From: Haloarculaceae archaeon
GTDB taxonomy: Archaea; Halobacteriota; Halobacteria; Halobacteriales; Haloarculaceae
DNA length: 6,533 bases
Assembly: GCA_028274885.1 (NCBI GenBank)
Contig: JAQCMX010000162.1
Span: forward strand, 1 to 6,533
Direction of reading: 5' to 3'
Each line of letters begins with the position of its first letter. Within the stretch, counting starts at the first letter, position 1. The notes beneath the pieces are model-generated. The model had not been told where the DNA came from. It worked only from the letters and a program-made list of their open reading frames with translations, and made no database searches. This document shows positions 6,049-6,533 of this stretch, in pieces. A program made the translations under genes and the position numbers.

Positions 6049-6533
6049 ATGACCAGCGTCAAACACTTTCGTATCGAGGAAGCTGCCGGCCCGGACTCGC
6101 TCGGGCGCGGTGTGTTCGTCTTTACCGATGACTACTCCGTGTTTGACTGGGGAAAAATGCCCGGACAGATCCCAGACAAAGGGGCGTCGCTGTGTACGAT
6201 GGGGGCGTACAACTTCGAGTTGCTCGAGGATGCCGGCGTCCCGACACACTATCGTGGTCTGGTCGTGGACGGCGATGTCCAGCCACTCGAGGCGGCCCTG
6301 GATAGGGATCAGAACCCCCGCGAGATGGCAATCGATCTGACGCAAGTCCCGGACCTCCCGTTCCAGGACGGCGGCTACGACTACGGCGCGTACCACGACA
6401 GCGCCGGCGAGAACTATCTGGTGCCACTGGAAATCGTCTTCCGAAACCGGGTTCCGGTTGGCTCCTCGCTCCGTGCGCGTACCGACCCCAAAGAGCACGG
6501 CCTCGACTATCCGGAGTGGCCGGGGCACGCGAT
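6049..6533 (+). CDS. purC: Phosphoribosylaminoimidazole-succinocarboxamide synthase (SAICAR synthetase), 3'-truncated
   Basis: ATP-dependent ligase that joins aspartate to carboxyaminoimidazole ribonucleotide (CAIR) to give SAICAR in de novo purine synthesis; cytoplasmic. The window contains the first 161 codons and no stop, so the C-terminal part lies outside. The family signature is clear: LVPLEIVFRNRVPVGSS (124-140) matches the PLE-x-x-x-R-N...G-S block of SAICAR synthetases. The N-terminal region includes VFVFTDDYSVFDWGKMPGQIPDKG (22-45), in which FTDDYSVFDWG corresponds to the nucleotide-binding strand-and-loop (the T-D-x-x-S-x-F/Y-D pattern). YRGLVV (68-73) follows. The ATG at 6049 is preceded by a TATA-like element at leaderless distance. 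The gene is co-directional with the arg operon but separated from it by the small membrane protein gene and by its own promoter, so independent transcription is likely. No damage is seen in the visible part. Confidence 0.94.
   Translation, partial: MTSVKHFRIEEAAGPDSLGRGVFVFTDDYSVFDWGKMPGQIPDKGASLCTMGAYNFELLEDAGVPTHYRGLVVDGDVQPLEAALDRDQNPREMAIDLTQVPDLPFQDGGYDYGAYHDSAGENYLVPLEIVFRNRVPVGSSLRARTDPKEHGLDYPEWPGHA

Noticed and set aside
5887..6528. Minus-strand frame of 213 codons covering purC and the end of the small membrane gene
   Set aside because: The plus strand carries a clear SAICAR-synthetase signature and a TATA-like element; the minus frame shows no recognisable family.

Overview
The window looks like a piece of a haloarchaeal (class Halobacteria) chromosome. 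Evidence: GC-rich coding DNA with strong G/C third positions, very acidic proteins (Asp/Glu-rich, few Lys), TATA-like boxes about 27 bases before start codons that lack a ribosome binding site (leaderless transcripts), and an archaeal-type arginine pathway. I do not assign a genus.

Positions 1-5618 hold a tightly packed plus-strand arginine biosynthesis operon in the order argX (5' end cut off), argC, argB, argD, argE (lysK type), argF. The first enzyme is a RimK-like ATP-grasp ligase that attaches glutamate to a LysW-type carrier protein. The route therefore appears to be carrier-bound rather than N-acetylated: ArgX loads glutamate on LysW, ArgB phosphorylates it, ArgC reduces it to the semialdehyde, ArgD transaminates it, ArgE releases free ornithine, and ArgF makes citrulline. 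The lysW gene is not in the window and is expected just upstream. Most junctions are 4-base GTGA or ATGA stop/start overlaps, or short gaps. The exception is argB-argD, where a 37-base AT-rich spacer contains a 14-codon reading frame joined to both neighbours by ATGA overlaps.

Positions 5619-5810 are a spacer with no convincing gene. It contains a 13-base palindrome at the argF stop and ends in a TATA-like promoter. Positions 5811-5969 encode a 52-residue, histidine-rich, single-span membrane protein of unknown function, easily missed because of its size. After a 79-base gap with its own TATA-like element, the 5' part of purC (SAICAR synthetase, purine biosynthesis) runs from 6049 off the right end.

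Most of the window is ordinary, well-understood amino-acid and nucleotide metabolism. The least explained parts are the small membrane protein, the 14-codon ORF between argB and argD, and the chain of ATGA-overlapping small frames after argF.
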